47,712 bases of DNA from Prevotella sp. (GTDB lineage: Bacteria > Bacteroidota > Bacteroidia > Bacteroidales > Bacteroidaceae): positions 1-47,712 of the forward strand of contig JAGCZA010000021.1 of NCBI GenBank assembly GCA_017960525.1, in the 5' to 3' direction. Positions 24,985-33,081 of this stretch are shown here, piece after piece. The translations under genes and the position numbers were made by a program. Each line of letters starts with the position of its first letter. Position 1 is the stretch's first letter. A model generated the notes under the pieces. It was not told the origin of the DNA, did not search any database, and saw only the letters and a program-made list of their open reading frames with translations.

Positions 24985-26931
24985 ATGGCAAGTGCTAATT
25001 ATACAGAAGAGCAAGTATCGGGTGAAGGAGAACTGATGGACAAGGAACACTATTTGGGTTTATTCTCCACAAACCGCATCAATAAACTGCTTATCTATTC
25101 ACTAACGCATAGTATTAACGATACCCTGCACTTTGACTTTCTGATTAAGAACCTATACCATCGCATGATTTTCACCGCTTGTGCATTGGTTGCTAAACGG
25201 TATGGAGCCACCTTGGTTAAGGGTATGTCGTTCAAACTTTTCACCACCTCAATTCGTGAAACGCTGGAAAACTCTCTATCCGAAGATTTGATAAAGAACA
25301 AGAAACTTCAAATACTTTTGGACGTATTTTCAGAAATCAAGCTTAATACCCAGTGTAAACAGGAGGCTATCAATCAGTTCATTGAAGATGTCTCAAAGAT
25401 TTCTGATAATATCAACTCTGACTTTTGGAACGGTGAGGACGTGATGGCCATTTTCTTCAATGAGTTTAACCGATATAAGGCAAAATCAGAGTCCGGCCAA
25501 GTGTTTACCCCTGATCACATCACATCGTTCATGTATCAGATAACCGACACGACTAAACAGGACACAGTGCTTGATGCAGCATGTGGAAGCGGCGCCTTCC
25601 TCGTAAAAGCAATGTGTAACATGGTTAAGGAAGCAGGTGGTGTTCGTACTCAGGAGGCACGTGAGATTGCCCAAACGCAACTCTATGGTATTGAGTTCGA
25701 CCGTGAAATATATGCATTGGCATGTGCCAATATGCTGATCCATAAGGATGGTAAGACCAATCTTGAACACATGGACAGCCGATCGGTAGATGCAGGATGG
25801 TGGATTCGCCAGAAACCTATTACTAAGGTGCTAATGAACCCTCCTTTCGAGAACAAATACGGCTGTCTTGATATTGTTGAGAATGTGCTCAACAATGTAC
25901 CCAAAGGTACTATATGTGCGTTTATTTTGCCCGACAACAAGTTGGAAAAAGCCCGAGGTCGTGTGCGTCGGTGGATGCAGAGTCACCGACTAACAAAAAT
26001 TATTAAGCTGCCAAAAGAGATATTTTCTGGAGTTACAACAAGTATATTCATGTTTATTGTAGGTACTCCCCAGCATAAGCAGGACATCTTCACATGCTAT
26101 ATGGCAGAAGATGGATTGGAAACTATCAAAAACCAAGGACGTCAGGACATTCGTGGACGATGGGAGGCTATTGAACGGCAGTGGGTGGATATTGTTCGTA
26201 AGCAATCAGGCAGCGATACCATTCAGTGGATACATCCCGATGAGCATTTGAGTTATCAGGAAGAAATCAAGGTGCCAATGCCGACGCGAGTTGATTTTAT
26301 GAAGCGTTCATTGGCTTACGCATTGTTCAAACAGGAGATTGAAGAAGCGCCATTCTTTGAAAATGTCAGTGCGAATTGTCTATACGGAACTCCACTAAAG
26401 GACGAATACAAACAAATTATCAGTTCTTCTGAAGATATAGAAATCCCGCTCGACACCCATAAGTGGAAGAATTTCCGGTTGGGAGGAAAAGACGGTTTGT
26501 TTACGATATCAAAAGGTAGTCGTCTGACAAAAGCCGACCAACGTGATGGGCGAATTAACTATGTGGGTGCCTCAGCCTTTAATAACGGCATTACTAATCA
26601 TATAGGCAACGACGACGAACTTTGTTCAGCGGGCACAATTTCCGTCTGCTATAATGGTTCTATCGGAGAGGCCTTCTATCAAGACCAACCATATTGGGCT
26701 ACTGATGATGTAAATGTATTAGTACCCCGTTTCCCTCTGACGCCTTCTATTGCAATCTTTATTGCAACGGTTATCAAGAACGAGAGTGTGAAATATGCTT
26801 TTAACAATAAATGGACGAAGGAACTGATGGAAAAGTCGGAAATCATTTTACCATCGAAACCTGATGGAACTCCGGACTTTGACTTTATGGAGCAGTATAT
26901 TCAATCATTGCCATATTCGAGATTCTTCTAA
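24985..26931 (+). CDS. N6-adenine DNA methyltransferase fused to a type I-like specificity domain
   Basis: 648 residues. A helical N-terminal region (about 1-150) precedes GQVFTP (171-176, motif X region), the AdoMet motif DAACGSGAF (197-205) and the catalytic motif NPPF (285-288). This is the HsdM-type gamma layout. From about 460 onward the protein reads like an HsdS target-recognition half (WKNFRLGGKDGLFTISKGSRLTKADQRDGRINYVGASAFNNGITNHIG...GTISVCYNGSIGEAFYQDQPYWATDDVNVL). Such fusions occur in BcgI-like and type IIG enzymes, but I see no nuclease motif in the N-terminus and no nuclease gene next to it, so it may be an orphan methylase or lack a partner encoded elsewhere. The gene is more AT-rich than its left neighbours, suggesting transfer. 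It is followed by an XRE/ImmA-IrrE regulator. Confidence 0.85.
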   Translation: MASANYTEEQVSGEGELMDKEHYLGLFSTNRINKLLIYSLTHSINDTLHFDFLIKNLYHRMIFTACALVAKRYGATLVKGMSFKLFTTSIRETLENSLSEDLIKNKKLQILLDVFSEIKLNTQCKQEAINQFIEDVSKISDNINSDFWNGEDVMAIFFNEFNRYKAKSESGQVFTPDHITSFMYQITDTTKQDTVLDAACGSGAFLVKAMCNMVKEAGGVRTQEAREIAQTQLYGIEFDREIYALACANMLIHKDGKTNLEHMDSRSVDAGWWIRQKPITKVLMNPPFENKYGCLDIVENVLNNVPKGTICAFILPDNKLEKARGRVRRWMQSHRLTKIIKLPKEIFSGVTTSIFMFIVGTPQHKQDIFTCYMAEDGLETIKNQGRQDIRGRWEAIERQWVDIVRKQSGSDTIQWIHPDEHLSYQEEIKVPMPTRVDFMKRSLAYALFKQEIEEAPFFENVSANCLYGTPLKDEYKQIISSSEDIEIPLDTHKWKNFRLGGKDGLFTISKGSRLTKADQRDGRINYVGASAFNNGITNHIGNDDELCSAGTISVCYNGSIGEAFYQDQPYWATDDVNVLVPRFPLTPSIAIFIATVIKNESVKYAFNNKWTKELMEKSEIILPSKPDGTPDFDFMEQYIQSLPYSRFF

Positions 26932-27105
26932 TAACCATGTCAGAGATTTCAGAGTTATCGGAGAATTCATAGGAGTAGTTGATTGAATTCGTCGATTATC
27001 CGTTAAACAAACTTAATTATTCATCTAATACGCAACATTTGAAATATTTTTGCATAATTTTGTTGCCTAAAAGAAATATAACTCAGAATCATAGAGTCAG
27101 AAGTT
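26932..27105. other. intergenic region upstream of XRE regulator
   Basis: AT-rich. Contains TAATTTTG at 27055-27062, a plausible -7 box for the regulator gene, but the nearest TTTG (27038-27041) is only 13 bases away, so the promoter is uncertain. Short reading frames here have no recognisable product. Confidence 0.4.
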
Positions 27106-28161
27106 ATGGATTACAAGGAAATTTTCGGGCGAAGGCTAAAGAGCGCCCGGTTAATGAAACGACTTACAATGGATGAACTTTCATTGCGTACAAACGGAGA
27201 GGTGAGCAAGCCGAACATCTCGAAGTACGAGGCTGGCAAAATGATGCCGTCCTCAAAGGTTCATATTGCGCTGGCAAAGGCTCTCGGAATGGACTTCGAT
27301 TACTTCTTCCGTCCTGTGACGGTGCATATAACCCGCCCGGCAGATTATCGCAAAAAGGCGAAACTAAGCAAGGGCGATGAGAAAGCCATCACCGAAGAGG
27401 TGAAGGACAAAGCCGAGCGTTATCTGGAGATTGAGGACACGATGGGTGTAAGTATGAAGTTCGACTACGACCTGAGCGACATCGTGGTTTCGAATAGAAA
27501 CGACGTTAAGCGCGTGGTGGCCCGTATTCGTCAGGACTGGCATTTAGGACTTGGCCCACTTAGCAACATTATTGACCTGTTGGAGGCTCATGGCGTGCGC
27601 ATGATAGAAATTGAGGCTCCCGATGAGTTCGACGGCATGTGTATATTCGTGGGGGAGAACAAACCAGTGATTGTGCTGAACAAGCATTACACTGTTGAAC
27701 GTAAACGATACACAGGACTGCATGAGTTTGGTCATTCTGTTATGCGGATGAGTGACAGCCTTTCTCAGAAAGAAAAGGAGGAACTATGCAATTATTTCGC
27801 TGGCGAGATGCTACTTTCATCAGATGTGCTTCATCAGGTGTTTGGCAAGCGAATTAATAAGGTGTTCTTGAATGAGGTAGGCCGTCTGCAGACCCAGTTC
27901 GGCATCAGTATCGATGCCATTTTCCATCGCCTGAAGGACGAGCGCATCTTGAACGATGCTCTCTACACCCAGTTCTATATTAAACAGAATTTGAATCCGA
28001 GACTGAAGGCTTGGGCAAAGACTTCTACTTATCTGGGAGAAGAAACCTCTTACAGATTCTCGCGTATGGTGTATCGTGCACTTGCTGAGGGCCTCATCAG
28101 CGAGGAGAAGGCAAACGAAATACTTGGTACAAACGAAATTTCTTATATTGACAACAAATAG
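27106..28161 (+). CDS. XRE-family regulator with ImmA/IrrE metallopeptidase domain
   Basis: 351 residues. The N-terminal helix-turn-helix (about 5-65, FGRRLKSARLMKRLTMDELSLRTNGEVSKPNISKYEAGKMMPSS) is of the Cro/C1 type. Residues about 150-290 form an ImmA/IrrE (COG2856) zinc peptidase: LHEFGHSVMRM gives HExxH at 206-210, and EKEELCNYFAGEMLLSSD supplies the usual third ligand glutamate (about 226). Related proteins are antitoxins or cut phage-type repressors on a signal. The stop is 2 bases before the ATG of the next gene, a clear two-gene unit. It probably controls its own operon and perhaps the methylase upstream. Confidence 0.88.
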   Translation: MDYKEIFGRRLKSARLMKRLTMDELSLRTNGEVSKPNISKYEAGKMMPSSKVHIALAKALGMDFDYFFRPVTVHITRPADYRKKAKLSKGDEKAITEEVKDKAERYLEIEDTMGVSMKFDYDLSDIVVSNRNDVKRVVARIRQDWHLGLGPLSNIIDLLEAHGVRMIEIEAPDEFDGMCIFVGENKPVIVLNKHYTVERKRYTGLHEFGHSVMRMSDSLSQKEKEELCNYFAGEMLLSSDVLHQVFGKRINKVFLNEVGRLQTQFGISIDAIFHRLKDERILNDALYTQFYIKQNLNPRLKAWAKTSTYLGEETSYRFSRMVYRALAEGLISEEKANEILGTNEISYIDNK

Positions 28162-28163
28162 AT

Positions 28164-29078
28164 ATGGAGCTAATGAACTTTGTGGTTGCCGAAAAGGCGA
28201 CAATTGAACATTTCAGTCTCGACAGGATAATGAATGCCATCGTCAAGGCATTTGAGACGGTAAACGAACCTACAGATATTGGGAAGGCCGAAAGATTTCT
28301 TGGCAAAATAACGATGACCCAATACACATACGCGGACTTGGGAGGCAAAATGAAAGCACAAGTACGCGACGGACAAAGACACGGCATGTTCGAAGTAATG
28401 GATTTGGAAGGTGACACATGGGACGAGTTCCTGGATTTCCGCCAAACCAGCTGCAGCTGTATATCGTGGGAGCAGAGCGCTGCGCTGTTCTGGTCACAGA
28501 AGATTCCCGATTGTTGGTTGGTGAGCGAGTCGGAACAAGTGCTGGACTTTGCCCATAGTTTAGGAGTTCCTATTATGACCATCGAAGAGATGCAAGAGGC
28601 CTTTTTTGCAGACGAGGTATTCGAGACGGTGGACTGTCCACCGCCATCTCCTGTTGTGGGTCCATTCGACCCCCGCGTTGATGCTGACAAGGTTGAGGCT
28701 GCCTTTAGTGATAGGCTGGACGGAGATTTGGCTGTACTTAAGCAGAAGTCATATTGGGTTGTCGTCTGTGTGCTCTTCGAATGGTTCGGCTGGCTCAGAC
28801 TTCGCAAGCGTGCCGACTTCTGCCAGTGGATTAACGCTCATTTCCATTTCGACAAGCCCATTGTTGCTGAGATTGACTTAAAGTCTGCTATTAATAAAAT
28901 TAATGTAAAGGAGCACAACCTTAATCATTGGCCTGATAATCAATACCGAGACCTTGCCTACATAATCAAAGACATATTCTTTGGCGAACGTCAGGGTCTG
29001 ACAAATGGCTTTTACGTTTATGCTAACGAGCCGCTCTATCTGAAGCCTGGAAAGATGTGGCGACGCAAAGATTGGTAG
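28164..29078 (+). CDS. unrecognised protein with possible PIN-like region, partner of the XRE/ImmA-IrrE regulator
   Basis: 304 residues, no signal peptide and no membrane segment. Start at 28164 chosen for its 2-base distance from the preceding stop; an in-frame ATG at 28173 is an alternative. I do not recognise the whole protein. Residues about 100-150 (SCISWEQSAALFWSQKIPDCWLVSESEQVLDFAHSLGVPIMTIEEMQEAFF) look like the back half of a PIN-like nuclease fold, where an acidic cluster precedes a strand-helix 'lgvpi.t..e' ending. A Pro-rich linker (CPPPSPVVGPFDP) separates a C-terminal part with Trp/Phe-rich helices. ImmA/IrrE regulators commonly sit next to toxin-like genes of this sort, so a toxin role is plausible. 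The gene ends 43 bases before a strong terminator. Confidence 0.5.
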   Translation: MELMNFVVAEKATIEHFSLDRIMNAIVKAFETVNEPTDIGKAERFLGKITMTQYTYADLGGKMKAQVRDGQRHGMFEVMDLEGDTWDEFLDFRQTSCSCISWEQSAALFWSQKIPDCWLVSESEQVLDFAHSLGVPIMTIEEMQEAFFADEVFETVDCPPPSPVVGPFDPRVDADKVEAAFSDRLDGDLAVLKQKSYWVVVCVLFEWFGWLRLRKRADFCQWINAHFHFDKPIVAEIDLKSAINKINVKEHNLNHWPDNQYRDLAYIIKDIFFGERQGLTNGFYVYANEPLYLKPGKMWRRKDW

Positions 29079-29120
29079 GCTCGTTATACCTTCCGATATA
29101 CTTTCCAAACATTGGAATAT

Positions 29121-29157
29121 ACCCGATATACCTTAGTGTATATCGGGTTGTTTTTTT
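29121..29157 (+). terminator. intrinsic terminator after the PIN-like gene
   Basis: Perfect 11-bp stem ACCCGATATAC (29121-29131) / GTATATCGGGT (29138-29148) with a 6-base loop, then TG and a T-run. It closes the methylase/regulator segment. Confidence 0.9.
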
Positions 29158-29181
29158 CTCTTTCTGCTAAGAAAAACGCGC

Positions 29182-29189
29182 TAATTTTG
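29182..29189 (+). promoter_or_regulatory. -7 box upstream of the SSB-like gene
   Basis: TAATTTTG followed by CAAATG, about 92 bases before the ATG at 29281. No good TTTG lies at the -33 position, so support is partial. Confidence 0.45.
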
Positions 29190-29280
29190 CAAATGCGAAC
29201 AAGAAACCACGGGCTCTATAAACCCCGTTTGGGTGAGTTCCAAGAAGTAAAATCAGTTTAACAAAAAGCAAGTAAAAACT

Positions 29281-29562
29281 ATGCAGGCAAACATCATGAA
29301 AGTGAAAAGCTGCGGCGAGTTGTTCTATGTGAAGAGCGAGAAGGCCGACAGCGGGCAGATGGCCAAGCGCAACCTGGTGCTCCAGGAGATTGGCGGCAAG
29401 TTCGAGAACTCTTACCTTGTGGCAGCCCTCGGCAATCTGGCAGTATGCCAGTTCTACGAAGGCGACGTGGTCATCACAACCCTTCGGTTCTCTACACGTG
29501 AATACAATGGGCAGACGTTTCAAGACATCGTGGCCACGGACATTATTAAAGTAAACAGATAA
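29281..29562 (+). CDS. DUF3127-like OB-fold, SSB-like protein
   Basis: 93 residues. The pattern is a five-strand OB fold: IMKVKSCGELFYVKSEKADSGQMAKRNLVLQE, then FENSYLVAALGNLAVCQFYEGDVVITTLRFSTREYNGQTFQDIVATDII. The ending 'reYnGr.f.di.a..i' is what I recall from DUF3127, a predicted single-strand DNA-binding family of Bacteroidetes. It lies upstream of a primase/ATPase-like gene on the same strand, consistent with a small replication cassette. The ATG at 29281 is followed by a second in-frame ATG at 29296; either could be used. Confidence 0.65.
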   Translation: MQANIMKVKSCGELFYVKSEKADSGQMAKRNLVLQEIGGKFENSYLVAALGNLAVCQFYEGDVVITTLRFSTREYNGQTFQDIVATDIIKVNR

Positions 29563-29646
29563 GTTTCACCCAGAGTTGAAGCGTAGGATGTTCCCGGGTA
29601 AATGCGCAAAGAATCTGAACTTCTTCTCGCAATTCGACTCAAAACG

Positions 29647-30075
29647 ATGAAAAAACAAAATTACAGCCAGCACATTCTCCACGACGTGCAGATGGACACA
29701 CAGACAACATTCATGGCAGGCGGCGACATCAACATCTACCCATGCTCGTGGGAAGAAGACAAGGCCCCCGTGACGGCCAACGGCAAAGGCATCGTGCGCT
29801 ATCGCGCAGGAGTGATGGTCGAGGAAGACGGCAGGACACGCATGAAGCGTTACCGCGACGGCTTGAACGGCCCAAAATACGAGACGCTCTTCCAGACAGC
29901 CCACGCCGATGTGAAGCGTACACGCGAAATGAACCACGGCAAGCGCGGGTGCCTGAAGGTGGAATTCAGATTCCCCCGCCGCTATCCGCTCTCGCTGATG
30001 AAGAGCCTCTTCCAGAAGGAGTCCGAAGAAACTATGGCCTATTTCAGTTCAAGAAAGGAGGAAACCGTATGGTAA
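29647..30075 (+). CDS. unrecognised small protein upstream of the primase-like gene
   Basis: 142 residues from the ATG at 29647 (MKKQNYSQHILHDVQMDTQ); an in-frame ATG at 29602 would add 15 residues. No signal peptide. The sequence is rich in basic and aromatic residues (IVRYRAGVMVEEDGRTRMKRYRDGLNGPKYETLFQTAHADVKRTREMNHGKRGCLKVEFRFPRRYPLSLMKSLFQKE), compatible with nucleic-acid binding. I do not recognise the family. Its stop overlaps the next gene by 7 bases, and the AAGGAGG before that gene's start lies within this one, so the two are translationally coupled. I recall small unnamed proteins at this spot before BT4734/DUF3987 genes in Bacteroidales. Confidence 0.6.
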   Translation: MKKQNYSQHILHDVQMDTQTTFMAGGDINIYPCSWEEDKAPVTANGKGIVRYRAGVMVEEDGRTRMKRYRDGLNGPKYETLFQTAHADVKRTREMNHGKRGCLKVEFRFPRRYPLSLMKSLFQKESEETMAYFSSRKEETVW

Positions 30076-32399
30076 ACAGACTGATAGCACTGAACACGAA
30101 GCATTTCGCCGACAAGCAGAAGAACCATCGGGGATATGCAGAGACACAGACTGGCGAGCAACTCGACGAGTTGCTCCGCCAAGAGTGGCTTCGCCGCGAT
30201 GTGGCCGACATACGTGCCGGACGGGAGGAAAAGAAGGACTGGCTGCCATTCATCTGCCCTCACTACACGGCGTTCCGTGACAACCATCGGGCACAGGACA
30301 GCATCATCCCCGAGGCATTCACCTTTATGACGTGCGTGGATATTGACAACCCCAAACTGGTGCGCGGAGCCTTTGAGAAAGCCTTGCAGGTGAACAACGA
30401 CGAACTGTCGGAGTGGCACGATATGGTGCTGCGTGAGGCTTATTCGGCTCGTGGCAAGGGCCACATCTACATCCGCATTCCGAAAGGTATGACCATCGAA
30501 GAAGCACAGCGTGCCTTCTGTCAGGAGATTGGCTTCAATGCAGACGAACTGCTCGACTCGTCGTGCTTTACACCAGAACGCTTCATCTATGTGACGGGCA
30601 TCGACCAGGAAATCTTCCGCTCCACCCACTGGCTCGAACCCATCGAGGGCGAAGAACTGGAGGAGCGACGCGAGGCCTATCTGATGAGAGGACTCGACGT
30701 GGACGGGAGAAAACTGCAGGCCCCGCCAAGCACCGCAGCAGGACGCGAGGCCGCCAAAGACAAATTCCCCCAAGAGTTCAAAGGACTGGCCTACGATGCC
30801 ATCGTCGCCGAGTATTGGCGCAGAACGGGCGGCATACCTTCAGAGGGAGAGCGCAACAAGCGGCTGCACCAGTTGGCGGCCAACCTGAGGGCCATCTGCG
30901 ACAACCAGGAAGAGTGGCTGCTGGAGGTGATGCCCCGGCTGGGACTGTCGGAACTGGAGATGAAAGCCATCGTCCACTCAGCCTGCAAGGAACCCACAAA
31001 GGGCTCGCGAATCATCGACCAGATTGTGAAGGCAATGACAGTTGAAAGAGACGACACCCACCTGGTAGAGCCAAACGACTACGACGGCGACAACACCCCA
31101 CTCGGAGCACAGATAGCAAAGTTGCTGCCCATAGGACTCAAAGAAAGCCTCGCAGGCGTACCGCCAACCATGCACATGCCCGTGCTCTGCGCTGTGCTCC
31201 CGCTGGCTGCCGCCTACGCCGACCAAGTGGAGGTGTGCTATTGCGACGGAGAGAGGCAGAAACTCGGGATGATGTCAATCATCTACGGCGAACAGGCATC
31301 AGGCAAGTCGGTCTGCAAACATGCCGTCAACATCTGGAAGCAACAACTCGACGAAGAAGACGCACTCGCACGAAAGCGCGAAGACGAGTGGAAAGAGCGC
31401 AAAAAAGGCCGCAAAGCCAGCGAGAAAGCCCCAGAAGACCCAAAAGTGCTCATCCGCACGGTGCCAGTCACCGTATCGTGCTCAACGCTACTGAAACGTC
31501 TGAAAAATTCGTGCGGACACACCCTCTACTCATTCGGAGAGGAACTGGACACGCTCAGGAAGACCAACGGAGCCGGCTCGTGGAGTTCAAAGTACGACAT
31601 CTACCGACTGGCCTTCGACCCGCTCGACTCAGAGTGGGGCCAGGACTACAACAGCGACCAGGCCGAGTCGGGCGTGGTGAAGGTGGCCTACAACTGGACG
31701 ATGCTGGGCACCAGCGGCGCTGTGCGCAAGTGCTTCAAGACCGACAACATCGAAAACGGGCTCTCAAGCCGCATACTGCTGGCAGAAATGCCCGACACGG
31801 CCTTTGCCAAAATGCCACGCTACGGCCGACGCTCACCCGACGATGAAGCCAGGATACAGCAAGCCGTCACACGACTGCGCTCCTGCAGTGGCTACATAGA
31901 CACACCGCGACTGCGCAAAGCCATCGACCAGTGGGTAGAGGAAAAGCGAATAGACGCCCTGAAAGACATCGACCACGTGAAAGACACCTATCGACGACGG
32001 GCAGCCGTCATCGGCTTCCGCTGCGGAGTCATACACCACCTGCTGACGCTGGGCGACAGACAGACCGCTACCTTCAACTCGAAAGAGACAAAAGCCACAG
32101 TCGACTTCGCCCTGATGATGGCCGAATACTGCCTGAAACAACAAATCAAGACCTTCGGCGACGTGCTGCAAAACCAGTATGCCGACTCACTCACAAAAAG
32201 CCAGCGCACAGGTGCAAACAACTACATCTTCGACCAGTTGCCACCCACCTTCACAGCCGACGACCTGGCCGCACTGAAGCAAGGCGCACTGCCACGCAAC
32301 TCCATCATCAAAATCATCTCGCGCTGGAACCGCGACGGATGGGTGGAGAAAGCAGACAACAGGCGGTGGAGAAAAGTACCGGCAAGCCAAAAAAAGTGA
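30069..32399 (+). CDS. BT4734/VirE-N-like primase-ATPase protein with DUF3987-type C-terminus
   Basis: 776 residues. The start at 30069 (MVNRLIALNTKHFADKQKN) has an AAGGAGG site 12 bases upstream; the frame stays open to 29742, but that part overlaps the previous gene in another frame. Residues about 30-200 resemble the BT4734/BF3469 N-terminal domain (FTFMTCVDIDNPKLV, GKGHIYIRIPKGMTIEEAQ, SSCFTPERFIYVTG), thought to be primase-related. A helical linker leads to a P-loop ATPase region: GEQASGKS at 407-414 is a Walker A motif, and a DUF3987/helicase-like body follows (TLLKRLKNSCGHTLYSFGEELDTLRK). Such proteins occur in mobile or phage-satellite islands of Bacteroidales, often near HU-like and amidase genes. 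Its TGA begins TGACATCG repeat copy 3. The exact biochemical role is not known. Confidence 0.78.
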   Translation: MVNRLIALNTKHFADKQKNHRGYAETQTGEQLDELLRQEWLRRDVADIRAGREEKKDWLPFICPHYTAFRDNHRAQDSIIPEAFTFMTCVDIDNPKLVRGAFEKALQVNNDELSEWHDMVLREAYSARGKGHIYIRIPKGMTIEEAQRAFCQEIGFNADELLDSSCFTPERFIYVTGIDQEIFRSTHWLEPIEGEELEERREAYLMRGLDVDGRKLQAPPSTAAGREAAKDKFPQEFKGLAYDAIVAEYWRRTGGIPSEGERNKRLHQLAANLRAICDNQEEWLLEVMPRLGLSELEMKAIVHSACKEPTKGSRIIDQIVKAMTVERDDTHLVEPNDYDGDNTPLGAQIAKLLPIGLKESLAGVPPTMHMPVLCAVLPLAAAYADQVEVCYCDGERQKLGMMSIIYGEQASGKSVCKHAVNIWKQQLDEEDALARKREDEWKERKKGRKASEKAPEDPKVLIRTVPVTVSCSTLLKRLKNSCGHTLYSFGEELDTLRKTNGAGSWSSKYDIYRLAFDPLDSEWGQDYNSDQAESGVVKVAYNWTMLGTSGAVRKCFKTDNIENGLSSRILLAEMPDTAFAKMPRYGRRSPDDEARIQQAVTRLRSCSGYIDTPRLRKAIDQWVEEKRIDALKDIDHVKDTYRRRAAVIGFRCGVIHHLLTLGDRQTATFNSKETKATVDFALMMAEYCLKQQIKTFGDVLQNQYADSLTKSQRTGANNYIFDQLPPTFTADDLAALKQGALPRNSIIKIISRWNRDGWVEKADNRRWRKVPASQKK

Positions 32400-32428
32400 C
32401 AAGTGACAAGTGACATCGTGACATTAAG
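32397..32428. repeat. TGACATCG tandem repeat, copy 3
   Basis: Starts at the TGA stop of the primase-like gene: TGACAAG, TGACAAG, TGACATCG, TGACATTAAG, ending 12 bases before the DUF5675 ATG. Direct relative to copy 1, inverted relative to copy 2. Confidence 0.85.
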
Positions 32429-32439
32429 TACTATAGACT

Positions 32440-32856
32440 ATGGAACTGATACTGGAAAGAATAGCAAAAAGAAAGACCTACACCATAGGTCACCTGAGCG
32501 TGAAAGGGCAGGCCGAACCCTTCTGCGACACGCTGGAACCCACCTGGCGCGACTACAAGAGCGGGGCCTACAAGATGAAGGGGCACTCGGCCATACCCGA
32601 AGGGCGCTACGCCGTGGTCATCTCATACTCGCCGAAGTTCAGGGAGTGGCTCCCCATCCTGCTCGGCGTGCCCAAGTTCAGCGGCGTGCGCATACACGCG
32701 GGCAACACCGCCAGCGACACCGAGGGGTGCATACTCGTGGGCAAGAACCGCGAAGTGGGCAAGGTGCTCGACAGCCGCATCTGGCTCCGACGCCTGAAGC
32801 AGAAAATAGTCGGGGCCAAGGACAGGGGCGAGGCCGTCTGGCTGACGGTCAAGTAA
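32440..32856 (+). CDS. DUF5675 family protein
   Basis: 138 residues, no signal peptide. MELILERIAKRKTYTIGHLSVKGQAEPFCDTLEPTWRD opens as in DUF5675 proteins of Bacteroidales and their phages. Conserved points are the GHSAIPEGRYAVVISYSPKF segment and the VRIHAGNTASDTEGCILVG core, where His, Asp and Cys are spaced like an L,D-transpeptidase-type or papain-like active site (H-x(13)-C). That resemblance is only visual. In related islands this protein takes the place of, or sits beside, an amidase, so a cell-wall role (lysis or modification) is a reasonable guess. It is convergent with htpG, sharing the terminator at 33023-33060. Confidence 0.8.
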   Translation: MELILERIAKRKTYTIGHLSVKGQAEPFCDTLEPTWRDYKSGAYKMKGHSAIPEGRYAVVISYSPKFREWLPILLGVPKFSGVRIHAGNTASDTEGCILVGKNREVGKVLDSRIWLRRLKQKIVGAKDRGEAVWLTVK

Positions 32857-32868
32857 CCCCTTCAACTC

Positions 32869-32984
32869 AAAACTCCCCTCCCTTGTAGGGGAGGGGTTAG
32901 GGGTGGGGTCAGTGCCTTTTTTGAGGCTGATGGAATATTACAGACCCCACCCCCTGCCCCTCCCCTTGAAGGGAGGGGAGTTTT
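32869..32984. repeat. REP-like GC-rich inverted repeat, copy A
   Basis: Two 42-base arms, 32869-32910 and 32943-32984, are near-perfect inverted copies: AAAACTCCCCTCCCTTGTAG... against its complement ending GAGGGGAGTTTT. Each arm also holds a small internal palindrome (CCCCTCCCTT..AGGGGAGGGG), and the two arms enclose 32 unique bases. Related copies are at 38171-38208 (one arm) and 47484-47586 (two arms, opposite layout). Confidence 0.85.
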
Positions 32985-33022
32985 GTCAGCAGCGATGCAC
33001 CGAGGGAACGACTGACACACAT

Positions 33023-33060
33023 AAAAAAAAAGGCGGGGAGTGCGGCTCCCTGCCCTTTTT
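33023..33060. terminator. bidirectional intrinsic terminator
   Basis: Stem 33032-33054 (GGCGGGGAG/CTCCCTGCC, loop TGCGG) between an A-run and a T-run. It serves DUF5675 (plus) and htpG (minus). It is nearly the same sequence and orientation as the terminator at 21327-21364. Confidence 0.85.
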
Positions 33061-33081
33061 GTGTGCTTATGGGGGTGATGT

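Noticed and set aside
26979-27176. 65-residue frame before the XRE regulator
   Set aside because: It overlaps the regulator start in another frame and spans the probable promoter; no family pattern.
29742-30068. N-terminal extension of the primase-like protein
   Set aside because: This stretch is Arg-rich out-of-frame reading of the preceding gene; a strong ribosome site precedes the ATG at 30069.
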